From positions 1 to 45,936 of the forward strand of contig VXME01000032.1 of NCBI GenBank assembly GCA_009861545.1: a DNA stretch of 45,936 bases, written 5' to 3'. Made by a program: the position numbers and the translations under genes. Source of the stretch: Acidobacteriota bacterium (GTDB taxonomy: Bacteria; Acidobacteriota; Vicinamibacteria; Vicinamibacterales; UBA8438). Shown one piece after another: positions 1-8,570 of the stretch (its first letter is position 1; each line of letters starts with the position of its first letter). The notes below the pieces were generated by a model. It was not told the origin of the DNA, did not search any database, and worked only from the letters and a program-made list of their open reading frames with translations.

Positions 1-220
1 GTGGACTGGCGACCCGTTTCGTGCCGCAAACGTCCTGCGGCGCAGACTCCTAGCCGGCGCCGACGAGCCAGCGGCGGACATCGAGAAGAGCGCGCCGGCC
101 GGGACCGCAGCGATACGGTCGTCGATGCCATACGGCATTTCGCCCGGGTAGAACGTGCGGACGAACGCCTTCCGCCACGCCGCGCGCCAGCGCTTTCTCG
201 AGCCCTCCGCCGTCGAACCG

Positions 221-1693
221 CTAGTCCTGGGAGGATGCCTCCCGTACCGCCCGCCGGGCGATGCTCCGCAGGAGCCCCCTGAACAGAACGACGTGGACCG
301 GGTACAGCGCGTGCCAGTAGCACCGCCCCAGCAGGCCGGCCGCGTCGAAGACGGCGGTCTGGCGGACGGTGGAACCCCCGCCGTCGCGCGGCGCGACGTC
401 GAACTGGAGCCACGCGCGGCCCGGCACCTTCATCTCGGCCGCGAGCCGCAAGCGGGCATCGGGCTCGTACGCCTCCACCCGCCAGCAGTCCAGCACGTCG
501 CGCTCCGCCAGGTGTTCGCGGTCGCGCCGGCCGCGGTGCATGCCGACGCCGCCCAGCAGCAGGTCGACGAGACCACGCAGGCGCCAGATCCAGTCGCCGT
601 AGTACCAGCCGCTGGCGCCTCCGATGCGCCGGATGGGCGCGAACGCGGCATCCGGCGCCATGGGCAGGTCGACCGCGCACGAGTGAATCAGCCGGGTGCT
701 GATGCGCACGCCGCCCCAGCGCAGGGCCGTCCCCGCCGACAACGCATCCTCGGACCACGAGATCGAGGCGAAACCGGCGTCCTCCTCCTCGATGGCCCGC
801 GCAACCGCCTGCCGCAGCCCCGGCGGGCGAACGGGAAACGCCGCCAGGGCGGCAGCGTCGCTCACGACCGTCGCGGTGCGGAGGCCGTCGACGAGCTCGC
901 GGCCCACCCTTGCGTACACCGGCGTGGTCAACCCCAGCCACAGGCTCGACAGGTGCGGCGTCAGCAACGGCACCGGGATCAGCCAGCGCCGGAGTCCGCG
1001 CTGCCGGGCGTACTCCTGCATGATCCGGCCGTACGACACCACGTCCGCACCGCCCACCTCGAACACCCGGCTCTCACCGCCGGGCCGGTCGAGCACGGCC
1101 ACGAGATAGCCCACCAGGTCCGCCAGTGCGATCGGCTGGGTCGGGGTACGGACCCACGACGGGCAGATCATGACCGGGAGCCGCTCGACCAGCGCGCGGA
1201 TCAACTCGAACGAGAGACTGCCGGCGCCGAGCACGATGCCGCTCCGCAGCTCGATGACCGGGACGCCCGACTCGCGCAGCACCTCGCCGGTCTCATGCCG
1301 GCTGCGCAGGTGGCGGGACAGGCCCGACGAGGCGCCGAGTCCGCCCACGTACACGATGCGGCGGACGCCCGCGGTACGCGCGGCGGCCCCGAAGTTGCGC
1401 GCCGCGGCGCGGTCCTGCGCCTCGAAGTCCGCCGTGCCCCCCATCGAGTGGACCAGGTAGTAGGCGGTGTCGATCCCGGCGAGGGCGTCCGGCAGCGAGG
1501 CCGGGTCCAGACAGTCGCCGCGGACCACGCTGGTGCGCGCTCCTGCCCGACCGGCCAGGGCCTCCGGACGTCGTGTCATGCAGCGGACCGGATACCCGCG
1601 CGCCTCGAGCGCCGCAAGCAGGCGGCCGCCGATGCAGCCGGTGGCGCCCGTCAGCAGAATCTTCGGCCGTGGCTCCGTTACGTTCATCGCCAT
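221..1693 (-). CDS. SDR-family NAD(P)-binding protein with C-terminal DUF2867-like domain
   Basis: A 490-residue protein. It opens with a Rossmann nucleotide-binding motif (TGATGCIGG, residues 16-24), followed by an atypical/extended SDR fold with YYLVHSMGG near residue 78 and YVGGLG near 115, as in the YbjT/NmrA-like group. Roughly the last 150 residues (SWSEDALSAG onward) match the DUF2867 domain that often follows this SDR type. Likely a cytoplasmic or membrane-associated NAD(P)-dependent oxidoreductase or epimerase-like protein of unknown substrate. The ATG at 1693 is used; an in-frame ATG two codons downstream is an alternative. It lies just downstream of the VapBC pair on the same strand, 10 bases after the toxin stop. 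The family call is secure; the substrate is not visible. Confidence 0.85.
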   Translation of the reverse strand: MAMNVTEPRPKILLTGATGCIGGRLLAALEARGYPVRCMTRRPEALAGRAGARTSVVRGDCLDPASLPDALAGIDTAYYLVHSMGGTADFEAQDRAAARNFGAAARTAGVRRIVYVGGLGASSGLSRHLRSRHETGEVLRESGVPVIELRSGIVLGAGSLSFELIRALVERLPVMICPSWVRTPTQPIALADLVGYLVAVLDRPGGESRVFEVGGADVVSYGRIMQEYARQRGLRRWLIPVPLLTPHLSSLWLGLTTPVYARVGRELVDGLRTATVVSDAAALAAFPVRPPGLRQAVARAIEEEDAGFASISWSEDALSAGTALRWGGVRISTRLIHSCAVDLPMAPDAAFAPIRRIGGASGWYYGDWIWRLRGLVDLLLGGVGMHRGRRDREHLAERDVLDCWRVEAYEPDARLRLAAEMKVPGRAWLQFDVAPRDGGGSTVRQTAVFDAAGLLGRCYWHALYPVHVVLFRGLLRSIARRAVREASSQD

Positions 1694-1703
1694 GCGGTTC
1701 GCT

Positions 1704-2114
1704 TCAGCCGTCCATCGAATAGCCCCTCACGTCGAGGCCGGGCACACGGCGATAGTGTCTCGTGTTGCGTGTCACCACCGGCACGCCATGCGCCACCGCG
1801 GTGGCTGCGATCCAGAGATCATTACCGCCAATCATGGCGCCGTTGTCCCGCAGGTATCGGGACGCGCGTCCGTATTCCCAACTGACGTCGTCGGTAATCG
1901 GCAGAACGCGGAACGGACTCAGGAACCGCTCCCAGCGCCCCGGTTCGGCGAGGCTCGTGCCGGCAGCCAGCTCCCCGGCAATGGTCGGGGTTATGAACAG
2001 ACGACAGGTCGCATGAGACTCCAGGAAGCGTTGCGCGGGACCATTCTCACCCTTGACGAACTCGCGTTCGAGGTCGATCAGGAAGGTCGTTTCGAGAATC
2101 AGCGCATGTTCCAT
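1704..2114 (-). CDS. PIN-domain toxin (VapC-like) with Asp-to-Glu change at first acidic site
   Basis: A 136-residue PIN-domain ribonuclease-like toxin. The fold is readable: ETTFLID at residues 8-14, the conserved Glu in AGELAAG (E48), GGNDLWIAA (D99) and a C-terminal TRNTRHY (about 115-121). VapC toxins use four acidic residues to bind Mg/Mn and cut RNA. Here the first one, normally Asp in DTSxLID, is Glu (codon GAA). That could keep, weaken or remove activity. The start codon overlaps the upstream antitoxin gene by 16 bases, so the two are translationally coupled. The antitoxin upstream makes a toxin-antitoxin role very likely; catalytic competence is uncertain. Confidence 0.85.
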   Translation of the reverse strand: MEHALILETTFLIDLEREFVKGENGPAQRFLESHATCRLFITPTIAGELAAGTSLAEPGRWERFLSPFRVLPITDDVSWEYGRASRYLRDNGAMIGGNDLWIAATAVAHGVPVVTRNTRHYRRVPGLDVRGYSMDG

Positions 2115-2347
2115 TTGTCGATCGCCGGAGCGTCATCGCGCTTGAGCGCCTCTACCCGATCGAGCGCCGCGGCATCGAAGACGGCTCCCCGTTCCCTGCA
2201 GATGTCCAGGAACGCCTTGCCGGTCGTCGTCGTCTCCGGCCACGTCGCTCGCAGGACGACAGCACTGAACGACTCGCCGGGATAGCGACGTGCCGCACGG
2301 AGCCGTTCGTACGCCTCCTCCCGGAGCGATATGGTCTTGCTGGACAT
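2099..2347 (-). CDS. VapB-type antitoxin (DUF217/VAPB_antitox-like)
   Basis: An 82-residue protein beginning MSSKTISLREEAYERL, the typical N-terminus of the small VapB antitoxins of the former DUF217 group, followed by a GESFSAVV segment and an acidic C-terminal half expected to wrap the toxin. I chose the ATG at 2347 because family homology begins there; the frame stays open upstream but that part looks non-coding. It overlaps the PIN toxin gene by 16 bases. Palindromic ATGCAT-type repeats directly upstream (about 2346-2368) are a likely autoregulatory operator. Expected role: neutralise the PIN toxin and repress the pair. Confidence 0.85.
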   Translation of the reverse strand: MSSKTISLREEAYERLRAARRYPGESFSAVVLRATWPETTTTGKAFLDICRERGAVFDAAALDRVEALKRDDAPAIDKWNMR

Positions 2348-2368
2348 GCATGTAGTATGCATAATGCA
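2346..2368. promoter_or_regulatory. Probable operator of the first VapBC pair
   Basis: The short divergent region between the antitoxin start (minus strand) and the small membrane protein (plus strand) holds ATGCAT (2346-2351), the palindrome TATGCATA (2356-2363) and the inverted repeat TGCAT-A-ATGCA (2358-2368). Clustered palindromes overlapping the antitoxin start are the usual place for toxin-antitoxin autoregulation. Binding is inferred. Confidence 0.5.
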
Positions 2369-2393
2369 CGTGTTCCCTGCCAGCGACACTCCC

Positions 2394-2555
2394 ATGATCA
2401 CGTTCCTCGACGGTCTCCGGTCCTGGCAGCTTTTCGTACTGGCCGCCGCGCTGCTCGTCATCGATCTGCTCGTCCCGGACCCGATCCCGTTCCTCGACGA
2501 GACGCTGCTGGCCGTGCTCACCTACACCTTGGCGCGCTGGAAGAAACCCCTATAG
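2394..2555 (+). CDS. Small DUF6116-like membrane protein
   Basis: A 53-residue protein from the ATG at 2394 (an ATG at 2364 would add ten residues). One hydrophobic segment (WQLFVLAAALLVIDLLV) is followed by PDPIPFLDE and a second hydrophobic stretch ending in RWKKPL. The VPDPIPF-[VL]-DE signature matches the small DUF6116 family as I remember it; function unknown. It would be an inner-membrane protein with one or two helices. Its stop overlaps the stop of the convergent MATE gene by 6 bases, so the two genes end face to face with no room for a terminator. Confidence 0.65.
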   Translation: MITFLDGLRSWQLFVLAAALLVIDLLVPDPIPFLDETLLAVLTYTLARWKKPL

Positions 2556-3986
2556 CACCCGCTTCTTCCAACCGCCGCGCCGGAACGCGAGCACGCCCAC
2601 CACCGCCATCAGCGTCTGGCAGACCGCGACCGTCACGAACACCCCGGTTGGCCCCAGACCGGCCGGGCCCGCGAGCGTCCACGCGAGCGGGAGCTGCACC
2701 ACCCAGTAGACGAAGAAGTTGATCCACGTCGGCGTGGTCGTGTCCCCCGCCCCGTTGAACGCCAGTACGGTGACGAGGCCGAAGCCCCAGAACACGTAGC
2801 TGCAGGCCACGATGCGCAGGCAGGTGGCGGCCAGCGCCACGACCTCCGGATCGGCCGCCAGCAACCCGACGATGGGCCGGGCGAAGACCACGAAGATCAC
2901 GCCGACGATGCCCAGCAGCACCGTGTTCAGGCGCGCGGTGAACCAGACCGCGCGCTCGGCGCGATCCGGTTGGCCGGCGCCCAGGTTCTGCCCCACCAGC
3001 GTCGCGGCGGCGTTGCCGACGCCCCAGACCGGCAGCAGCACGAAGATGATGATCCGCACCGCGACCGTGTAGCCCGCCAGCACCGTGTCGCCGAACGGCG
3101 CCAGGATGCGGATGAGACCGACGAAGCTGGCGGTCCCGACCAGGTACTGCAGGATGCCGATGCCGCTGACACGGAGCAGGCGCAGCATGGTCTGCGTCTC
3201 GATGCGCACCCGCCGCCAGTCGACGGCCACGCGGCCGTTGCCGCTCGTGAGCGCCCGAAGCTGGTAGGCGACGCCCAGGCCGCGCCCCACCGTCGTCGCG
3301 ATCGCCGCCCCTTCGAGCCCGAACGCCGGGATGGGTCCCAGACCGAAGATCAGGATCGGGTCCAGCACGATGTTGACGAGGTTCGCCAGCCACAGCGCCC
3401 GCATCGCCAGCACCGGATCGCCCGCCCCGCGGAAGATGCCGTTGATCATGAACAGCAGCGTCACCGTGACGCAGCCGCCGAGCATGATCGCCGTGAAGGT
3501 CCGGCCGCTCGCCGCCAGCTCCGGCGTGGCGCCCAGCAGCACCAGCAGATCGGAGGCCCAGACGACCCCGGCCACGCCGATCGCCAACGACACCGCGCCT
3601 CCGGCGGCGATGGCCTGCACAGCGGCGGCCGCGGCGCGCTCGGGCGCCCCCTCGCCGACGCGCCGCGCCACCATCGCCGTGGCTCCCATGCTGAGACCGA
3701 TGGAGACGGCGAACACCAGGGCGATGAGCGAATCGGACAAGCCGAGAACGGCGACCGCCTCCGACCCGAGACGGCCCACGAAGTAGACGTCGACGACCGA
3801 GAACACCGACTGCATCCCCATCTCGAGGACCATCGGCACCGCCAGCAGCAGGACGGCGCGCCCGAGGCTGCCGCGGGTGTAGTCGCGGGGCACGGCGCGC
3901 ACGGCGTCGCGCACGTCGCCCCAGAGTTGCGCGTTGCGGGCCGCCAGGGTGCGGCGGCCGTTGGAAACCACGTTGACGAAAGACAT
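2550..3986 (-). CDS. MATE-family multidrug efflux transporter
   Basis: A 478-residue polytopic membrane protein with the two-lobe MATE pattern. The first half begins near GSLGRAVLLLAVPMVLEMG and contains the helix-1/2 signature VVDVYFVGRLG; the second half begins near QTMLRLLRVSGIGIL. Twelve hydrophobic helices can be counted. MATE proteins export cationic drugs or metabolites in exchange for Na+ or H+ across the inner membrane. I chose the ATG at 3986 (MSFVNVV); an in-frame ATG at 4043 would add 19 Arg/Pro-rich residues. Substrate cannot be read from sequence. Monocistronic and convergent with the small membrane protein. Confidence 0.92.
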   Translation of the reverse strand: MSFVNVVSNGRRTLAARNAQLWGDVRDAVRAVPRDYTRGSLGRAVLLLAVPMVLEMGMQSVFSVVDVYFVGRLGSEAVAVLGLSDSLIALVFAVSIGLSMGATAMVARRVGEGAPERAAAAAVQAIAAGGAVSLAIGVAGVVWASDLLVLLGATPELAASGRTFTAIMLGGCVTVTLLFMINGIFRGAGDPVLAMRALWLANLVNIVLDPILIFGLGPIPAFGLEGAAIATTVGRGLGVAYQLRALTSGNGRVAVDWRRVRIETQTMLRLLRVSGIGILQYLVGTASFVGLIRILAPFGDTVLAGYTVAVRIIIFVLLPVWGVGNAAATLVGQNLGAGQPDRAERAVWFTARLNTVLLGIVGVIFVVFARPIVGLLAADPEVVALAATCLRIVACSYVFWGFGLVTVLAFNGAGDTTTPTWINFFVYWVVQLPLAWTLAGPAGLGPTGVFVTVAVCQTLMAVVGVLAFRRGGWKKRVL

Positions 3987-4279
3987 CGGTGCACCACGAA
4001 AGAAGAGCGGAGACGACGGAACGGGACGCCGCGTCGAACGCAACGGACCCGCGGAGCCGACCGAAGAAGGAAGTAGATCAGCCGCGCCGCGCGGAAGGAT
4101 CGAACCGAACGAACGGCGGAACTGTCGTGAAGGAGCGGCGCCCGTCCAGGAGTCCGCACCCGTTTCTACGGTGCGGATTCCCGGTCGCGCGTGCGGACGC
4201 TAGCCGCGAATGCGAGGTGTGTCGGAGATGGCAAGCACGAACATGGGCAGGCTTCCTGTAGGCAAAGAACCAGTATACA

Positions 4280-4693
4280 TCATCTGCCGATGCGCTTCCG
4301 CACCGTGTCGGCGAACTGCAGAAGCTCGCCGAGATGGTGCTCGACCACGTCGCGGACGATTTCGAGATCGACCGTGTCGTAACCGTGCACGAGCACGTTC
4401 CGGAAGCCGGCCATGTCCCGCAGCGCGTCGGCCAGCACCGGCGGGATCCAGCCCGCCCCATCGAGCAGGTCGAACAGCTCGCGGTTGGTCCGCGGCTCCC
4501 CCAGCCTTTCGTCGGACACGATGTGCGACGCGGTGTCGAGAACCGCCTGGATAGCGATCTGCAGCGTGTGCTCTACGAACCGCGCCTCGCGAACATCGGC
4601 GTGAATCGCCGCCGGGCGGGCCAGCTCGCGCAGCTCGCGGACGCTCGTCTCGATGATCGCGAGCCGTTTCGCGACCAGCTCCGGATCTGTCAT
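4280..4693 (-). CDS. hepT: HepT-like toxin (DUF86 HEPN ribonuclease)
   Basis: A 137-residue all-alpha HEPN-family protein. The active-site motif R-x4-H-x-Y is intact as RNVLVHGY near the C-terminus, followed by the usual DTVDLEIV segment. HepT toxins act on RNA; the Tyr of this motif is the residue that cognate MntA modifies by AMPylation in characterised systems. The ATG at 4693 overlaps the upstream nucleotidyltransferase stop as ATGA, so the pair is translationally coupled. I rejected an upstream in-frame ATG at 4750 because it lies inside mntA. About 290 bases separate its stop from the MATE gene start, and I see nothing coding there. Confidence 0.9.
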   Translation of the reverse strand: MTDPELVAKRLAIIETSVRELRELARPAAIHADVREARFVEHTLQIAIQAVLDTASHIVSDERLGEPRTNRELFDLLDGAGWIPPVLADALRDMAGFRNVLVHGYDTVDLEIVRDVVEHHLGELLQFADTVRKRIGR

Positions 4694-5085
4694 CCGGCCG
4701 GCGCCGCCAATCGCCGATACGTGCGGAGCACCGGCTGCAGGTCGAACCACAGGTTGCGCGTCCGCACTTCGAATCCGATCCGCAAGGCGGGATCATGGTC
4801 CGCGAGGAGCACGCCGTCACGCAGCACGCGGGCGCACAGGTCGACGGGAGCCAAGTTAAGACAGACGACCTCCGTGCGCCGGCGCAGGAGTCGCTCGATC
4901 TCCCCCTCCAGACGCAACGGCAGCGCGTCGAACGTCCGCGGCGGATCGCGCCGGTAGAGGATCGCCACGTCGACGTCGCTCCGAGCCCCGTCGTCGCCGC
5001 GCGCGACGCTGCCGAAGAGCCAGGCGGCGACGAGGTTCCCGTCAGTCGCGTGCGCCGCGAAGTACCGCTCGAGCTGTTCGATCAC
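4690..5085 (-). CDS. mntA: MntA-like nucleotidyltransferase antitoxin
   Basis: A 131-residue minimal nucleotidyltransferase. The catalytic signature GS-x10-DxD is complete: GSVARGDDGARSDVDV. In studied MntA-HepT modules this enzyme transfers AMP to the HepT tyrosine and so neutralises it. The GTG at 5085 (VIEQLERYF) is preferred; it fits the family length and sits at the expected distance before the first helix. No ATG is available downstream before the GS motif, and upstream sequence looks non-coding. The gene is divergent from the Uma2 gene; both promoters must lie in the 77 bases between them. Confidence 0.88.
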   Translation of the reverse strand: MIEQLERYFAAHATDGNLVAAWLFGSVARGDDGARSDVDVAILYRRDPPRTFDALPLRLEGEIERLLRRRTEVVCLNLAPVDLCARVLRDGVLLADHDPALRIGFEVRTRNLWFDLQPVLRTYRRLAAPAG

Positions 5086-5162
5086 GCCGTTTCTTCCGAC
5101 TCGACTTCGATTATAGGCGTCGCGGAGCGTGCTACGATGAAATCGACCCCGCAGGAACGCCG

Positions 5163-5723
5163 GTGACCGATACGACCACCGAGGCCACCTTTCGCTGGAC
5201 CCGCGAGCGGTACGACCGTGCGGTCGAAGCCGGCGTCTTCGGCCCCGACGACCGTCTCGAGCTGATCGAGGGACAGCTTCTCGCCATGAACCCGCAAGGC
5301 AGCCGGCACGCGGCGATTGTCGGTCAGGCCGGCGACATCCTGCGCGACGTCTTCGGCGCCGACTGCAGCATCCGTACGCAATGCCCACTGGTAGCGGGTG
5401 ACGATTCGGAACCAGAGCCGGACCTCGCGGTGGTACCGGGACGGGCGCGCGACTACCTGGACGCCCACCCGACGAGCGCCCTGCTGGTGGTCGAGGTTTC
5501 CGACGACTCGCTGCGCCGCGACCGCATCATCAAGCAGAGCCTCTATGCGCGCCACGGCATCCCCGAGTACTGGATCCTCGCCCTGCCCGACGCCCGTGTG
5601 GAGGTCTACCGCGATCCGACTCCGGACGGATACCGCACCGTCCTGATACGACGCGCCGGCGAGACGATCGCGCCGCTCGCGCGGCCTGCGGCGGCCATCG
5701 CCGCAAGCGACCTGCTCCCGTAA
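5163..5723 (+). CDS. Uma2-family (DUF820) restriction-endonuclease-like protein
   Basis: A 186-residue Uma2 protein with the PD-(D/E)xK-type core: an early RLELIEGQLLAMNP strand, EPEPDLAVV supplying the Asp, then LLVVEVSDDSL supplying the E-x-V pair, and the family hallmark YARHGIPEYWIL. Uma2 proteins are very abundant in cyanobacteria and many environmental bacteria; they look like nucleases but their role is unsettled. Translation starts at GTG (5163) after a GGAA-type ribosome site. It lies divergently from the MntA-HepT pair, and could be part of the same defence or selfish-gene neighbourhood. Confidence 0.85.
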   Translation: MTDTTTEATFRWTRERYDRAVEAGVFGPDDRLELIEGQLLAMNPQGSRHAAIVGQAGDILRDVFGADCSIRTQCPLVAGDDSEPEPDLAVVPGRARDYLDAHPTSALLVVEVSDDSLRRDRIIKQSLYARHGIPEYWILALPDARVEVYRDPTPDGYRTVLIRRAGETIAPLARPAAAIAASDLLP

Positions 5724-5902
5724 CAGAGGACCCGCCGAACACGGACTCCAGTCGTTCCACCAGCACCTGGATTTCGTGGCCGGCTCTTCGACGCGCAATA
5801 GCGGATCGTCGCCGGAACGCGAGTATGATGGCGAACTGGCCCTGGACATCCCGGTCAGGTGGGATCGGCCTGAATCAGGTTGCCGACGAAACGGGGGCGA
5901 GG

Positions 5903-7633
5903 ATGAGCACGAAGACGTGGTGGACGATCTCTCGGACCCGGATATCACGGATGGGGACGCTGGCGATCCTCCTCGCCTCCCTCGCCGGCGCCGGACCCGC
6001 CGCGGCGCAGGACCGCGACTTCACGCCGGTCACCGACGCGATGCTCGCAGACCCCGATCCGGCCGACTGGATCAACTGGCGGAGAACGCTGGACGGCTGG
6101 GGCTACAGCCCCCTCGACCAGATCGACCGGGAAAACGTCCACCAGCTCGGGCTGGTCTGGTCGTGGACGATGCCCACCGGCCTGGCGCAGCCCACGCCGA
6201 TCGTCCACGACGGCGTCATGTACCTGCCGGGTCCGCTCAACGTGGTGCAGGCGCTCGACGCCGTCACCGGCGATCTCATCTGGGAGTACCGCAAGCGCTT
6301 CGAGCGCTCGCCCGACGATTCGTTCCGCGCCCGCACGCGGTCCATCGCCATCTACGACGACAAGATCTACCTGAACACCAACGACGCCCACATCGTCGCC
6401 CTCGACGCGCGGACCGGCGAGGTGGTCTGGGATCACGTGGTGGCCGACAACCGGCTCGGCTACCGCTACACGAGCGGGCCGATCATCGTCAACGGGAAGA
6501 TCGTGGCCGGCATGACCGGCTGCGAGCGCTACAAGGACGGCACCTGCTTCATCTCCGCGCATGACCCGCAGACCGGCGCCGAGCTGTGGCGCACGTCCAC
6601 CGTGGCCCAGCCGGGCGATCCGGGCGGCGACACCTGGGGGGACCTGCCGGCGATGTTCCGGGCGGGCGGCGACGCCTGGATTCCGGGCAGCTACGACCCG
6701 GCCACCAACCTGACCTTCTGGTCGACTTCGCAGGCCAAGCCGTGGGCGCGGCTGTCGCGCGGGACCGACGGCGACGCGCTCTACACGAACAGCGTTCTCG
6801 CGCTGGATCCGGACACCGGCGAGCTCGACTGGTACTACCAGTTCGTGCCGGGCGAGACGCACGATCTGGACGACGTCTTCGAGAGCGTGCTCATCGACCA
6901 CCGCGGCCGGCAGTCGCTGTTCAAGATGGGCAAGCTCGGCATCCTGTGGGAGATCGACCGGAAGACCGGCGCGTTCGTCGCCGCCCACGATCTCGGCTAC
7001 CAGACGCTGGTCGACGTCGACCCCGAGACCGGCGAGACCACCTACCGCCCGGAGATGATCCCGGAGCCCGGCGAGGAGCTGGAGTTCTGTCCCGACTTCC
7101 AGGGCATCCGCAACTGGCGCTCGTCGGCGTACCACCCCGGGACGGGAATGCTCTACATCCCGATCCACCCGACCTGCGTCAAGGGCACGTTCAGCGAGGT
7201 GGCGCGCGAGCCGCATCCGACCGGCGACCTGTACTACTACGGGAACCCGCGCTGGACCGGCTGGCAGTCGGCGGGCCGGCTGCCCCACCCGAAGAGCCCC
7301 GACCACGACGGCCACCTCGTGGCGATGGACATCGACACCGGCGAGGTGCGCTGGCGGCACTCGACCCGCCTGCGCTCCCTGGCCGCGGCCCTGACCACCG
7401 CCGGCGGCCTGGTGGTGACCGCCGACGGCGACCGCTACCTCTACATCATGGACGTGGAGACGGGCAACGTGCTGTACCGCACCCGCATGCCATCGCCGGT
7501 GCAGGGCTTCCCCATCACCTACGCGGTCGACGGCCGGCAGTACCTGGCCATCCCGGTCGGCGGCGGCCGGGTGCCCGGGGCGCCGAACGCGATGTACGTG
7601 TTCGCCATGCCTGAAGATGACCAGGGTCCGTAG
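5903..7633 (+). CDS. Exported quinoprotein-type (PQQ-ADH-like) beta-propeller dehydrogenase
   Basis: A 576-residue protein from the ATG at 5903, preceded by a purine-rich GGGGGCGAGG. A signal peptide ends near AAAQ (about residue 36). The rest is an eight-bladed quinoprotein propeller with repeated W-motif elements (ALDARTGEVVWD, ALDPDTGELDWYYQ, AMDIDTGEVRWRH). It resembles PQQ alcohol dehydrogenases, but the segment that holds the Ca-binding Asn in methanol dehydrogenases (GTGNP) reads STSQAKPW (274-281). Two cysteines in TGCERYKDGTC (C207, C215) are shared with the paralogue at 20421. No haem CxxCH is present. Probably a periplasmic alcohol or sugar oxidase; whether it binds PQQ is open. 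It is monocistronic as far as I can see. Confidence 0.82.
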   Translation: MSTKTWWTISRTRISRMGTLAILLASLAGAGPAAAQDRDFTPVTDAMLADPDPADWINWRRTLDGWGYSPLDQIDRENVHQLGLVWSWTMPTGLAQPTPIVHDGVMYLPGPLNVVQALDAVTGDLIWEYRKRFERSPDDSFRARTRSIAIYDDKIYLNTNDAHIVALDARTGEVVWDHVVADNRLGYRYTSGPIIVNGKIVAGMTGCERYKDGTCFISAHDPQTGAELWRTSTVAQPGDPGGDTWGDLPAMFRAGGDAWIPGSYDPATNLTFWSTSQAKPWARLSRGTDGDALYTNSVLALDPDTGELDWYYQFVPGETHDLDDVFESVLIDHRGRQSLFKMGKLGILWEIDRKTGAFVAAHDLGYQTLVDVDPETGETTYRPEMIPEPGEELEFCPDFQGIRNWRSSAYHPGTGMLYIPIHPTCVKGTFSEVAREPHPTGDLYYYGNPRWTGWQSAGRLPHPKSPDHDGHLVAMDIDTGEVRWRHSTRLRSLAAALTTAGGLVVTADGDRYLYIMDVETGNVLYRTRMPSPVQGFPITYAVDGRQYLAIPVGGGRVPGAPNAMYVFAMPEDDQGP

Positions 7634-7789
7634 CAGTCCATAGACTGCCGGTATTCCCCGGTTTTATTGGCGCATCTTGCAGTATGCATCCAGAGGCCGC
7701 ACGGGTCCTCAACGGCTGGGCCACGCAACCGAACGGTGCTGCCGGATGAACCGTCCGAGTGTGCTGGCGTTGCCGCAAGGGCCTGGCAG

Positions 7790-8228
7790 CTGTGGCTGTC
7801 TACGCGCGACATTGTCAGGCAACGCCTCACCGCAGTGGCCGGAAGGCCGCAGCGGCGCCTCCGCCGCTCGGCCCTGTTGCCCCCGTTCGAGGTGCACGTC
7901 AAGCCGGTGGGCGTCCCGCAACCGGACTACGGCGCGCGGCACGGCGCCGCTCTGGTGCTGATCGTAGAGCCGGGGCGCCATCAGCGTGTCGGTCCGGGCC
8001 TGGTGGCCACGACGCTGGGGCTGACGCCGGGGGAGAGTCAGGTGGCGGTCTGGCCTGGCGGAAGGCAGAAGCGTGCGGGACATGGCCGAGGCGACCGCGC
8101 ACACGCAAGGCGCCATCTACTGGCACCTGAAGGAGATCTACCGGAAGCAGTCCATCTCGCGGCAGGTGGACCTGGGACGGTTGGTGTCGCTCGCCGAGTT
8201 CGGTGATCGCTCGGACCCTCGACGCTGA
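7790..8228 (+). pseudogene. Frameshifted LuxR-type helix-turn-helix regulator remnant
   Basis: One frame reads LLPPFEVHVKPVGVPQPDYG from about 7877 to GLTPGESQVAVW ending at 8053. Homology then continues one base later, from 8055, as LAEGRSVRDMAEATAHTQGA and YWHLKEIYRKQSISRQVDL to a TGA at 8226-8228. Together they form a LuxR-family DNA-binding domain (LTPxExxVxxWLAEG...IYWHLKxIYxK). The single extra C at 8054 breaks the gene. No convincing start or N-terminal domain is visible upstream. Either a true decaying gene or a base-call error; the lack of a recognisable N-terminus favours decay. Confidence 0.65.
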
Positions 8229-8570
8229 AGCGCGCCGTGGCCCGCCGCGATACCAATTCTGGTATTCAACGGCGTAAGGGTCCGCCCCTCTATCCCATGG
8301 TTGCATGGCATTACATCGCTATGTGGCCGGAATTAGTACGCTCGGCGTCGTCGATGCCGCACAGGCAAACTTGACAAACGCCAGCGGGAGTGCGAGAAAA
8401 GGCCCGGCGCGCGGATCGGGAACCACCGCCAGGACCGCCAGGAAGTCTCCGGGCTGACGCCGGATCAGTAGTGACAACTCGAGGAGGAAGAAAGCTATCC
8501 TGAACCGGTGGAGACCGGCTTCGGGGCCAGATTCCGAAAAGGACTGCACTGACCAGGGGACTGACAGATC
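8229..8570. other. Non-coding or decayed stretch
   Basis: I see no supported gene in these ~340 bases. There is a small inverted repeat (ATACCA-N4-TGGTAT, 8250-8265) just after the LuxR remnant. A TTGACA at 8371 has no matching -10 hexamer at normal spacing. Base composition is slightly less GC-rich than the neighbours. Together with the broken genes on both sides it reads as degraded sequence. Confidence 0.4.

Noticed and set aside
1-220. Possible coding sequence at the left edge
   Set aside because: Several frames are open but none shows a motif, ribosome site or plausible composition; only the 3' flank of the SDR/DUF2867 gene is supported.
5903-7633. Calling the quinoprotein a lanthanide-dependent (XoxF) methanol dehydrogenase
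   Set aside because: The GTGNP metal-ligand motif is altered and the sequence is not close to XoxF; the extra Asp typical of XoxF cannot be placed with confidence.
8371-8399. TTGACA at 8371 as a promoter for the halogenase operon
   Set aside because: The hexamer 17 bases downstream (GAGAAA) is not a -10 box and no other spacing gives one.
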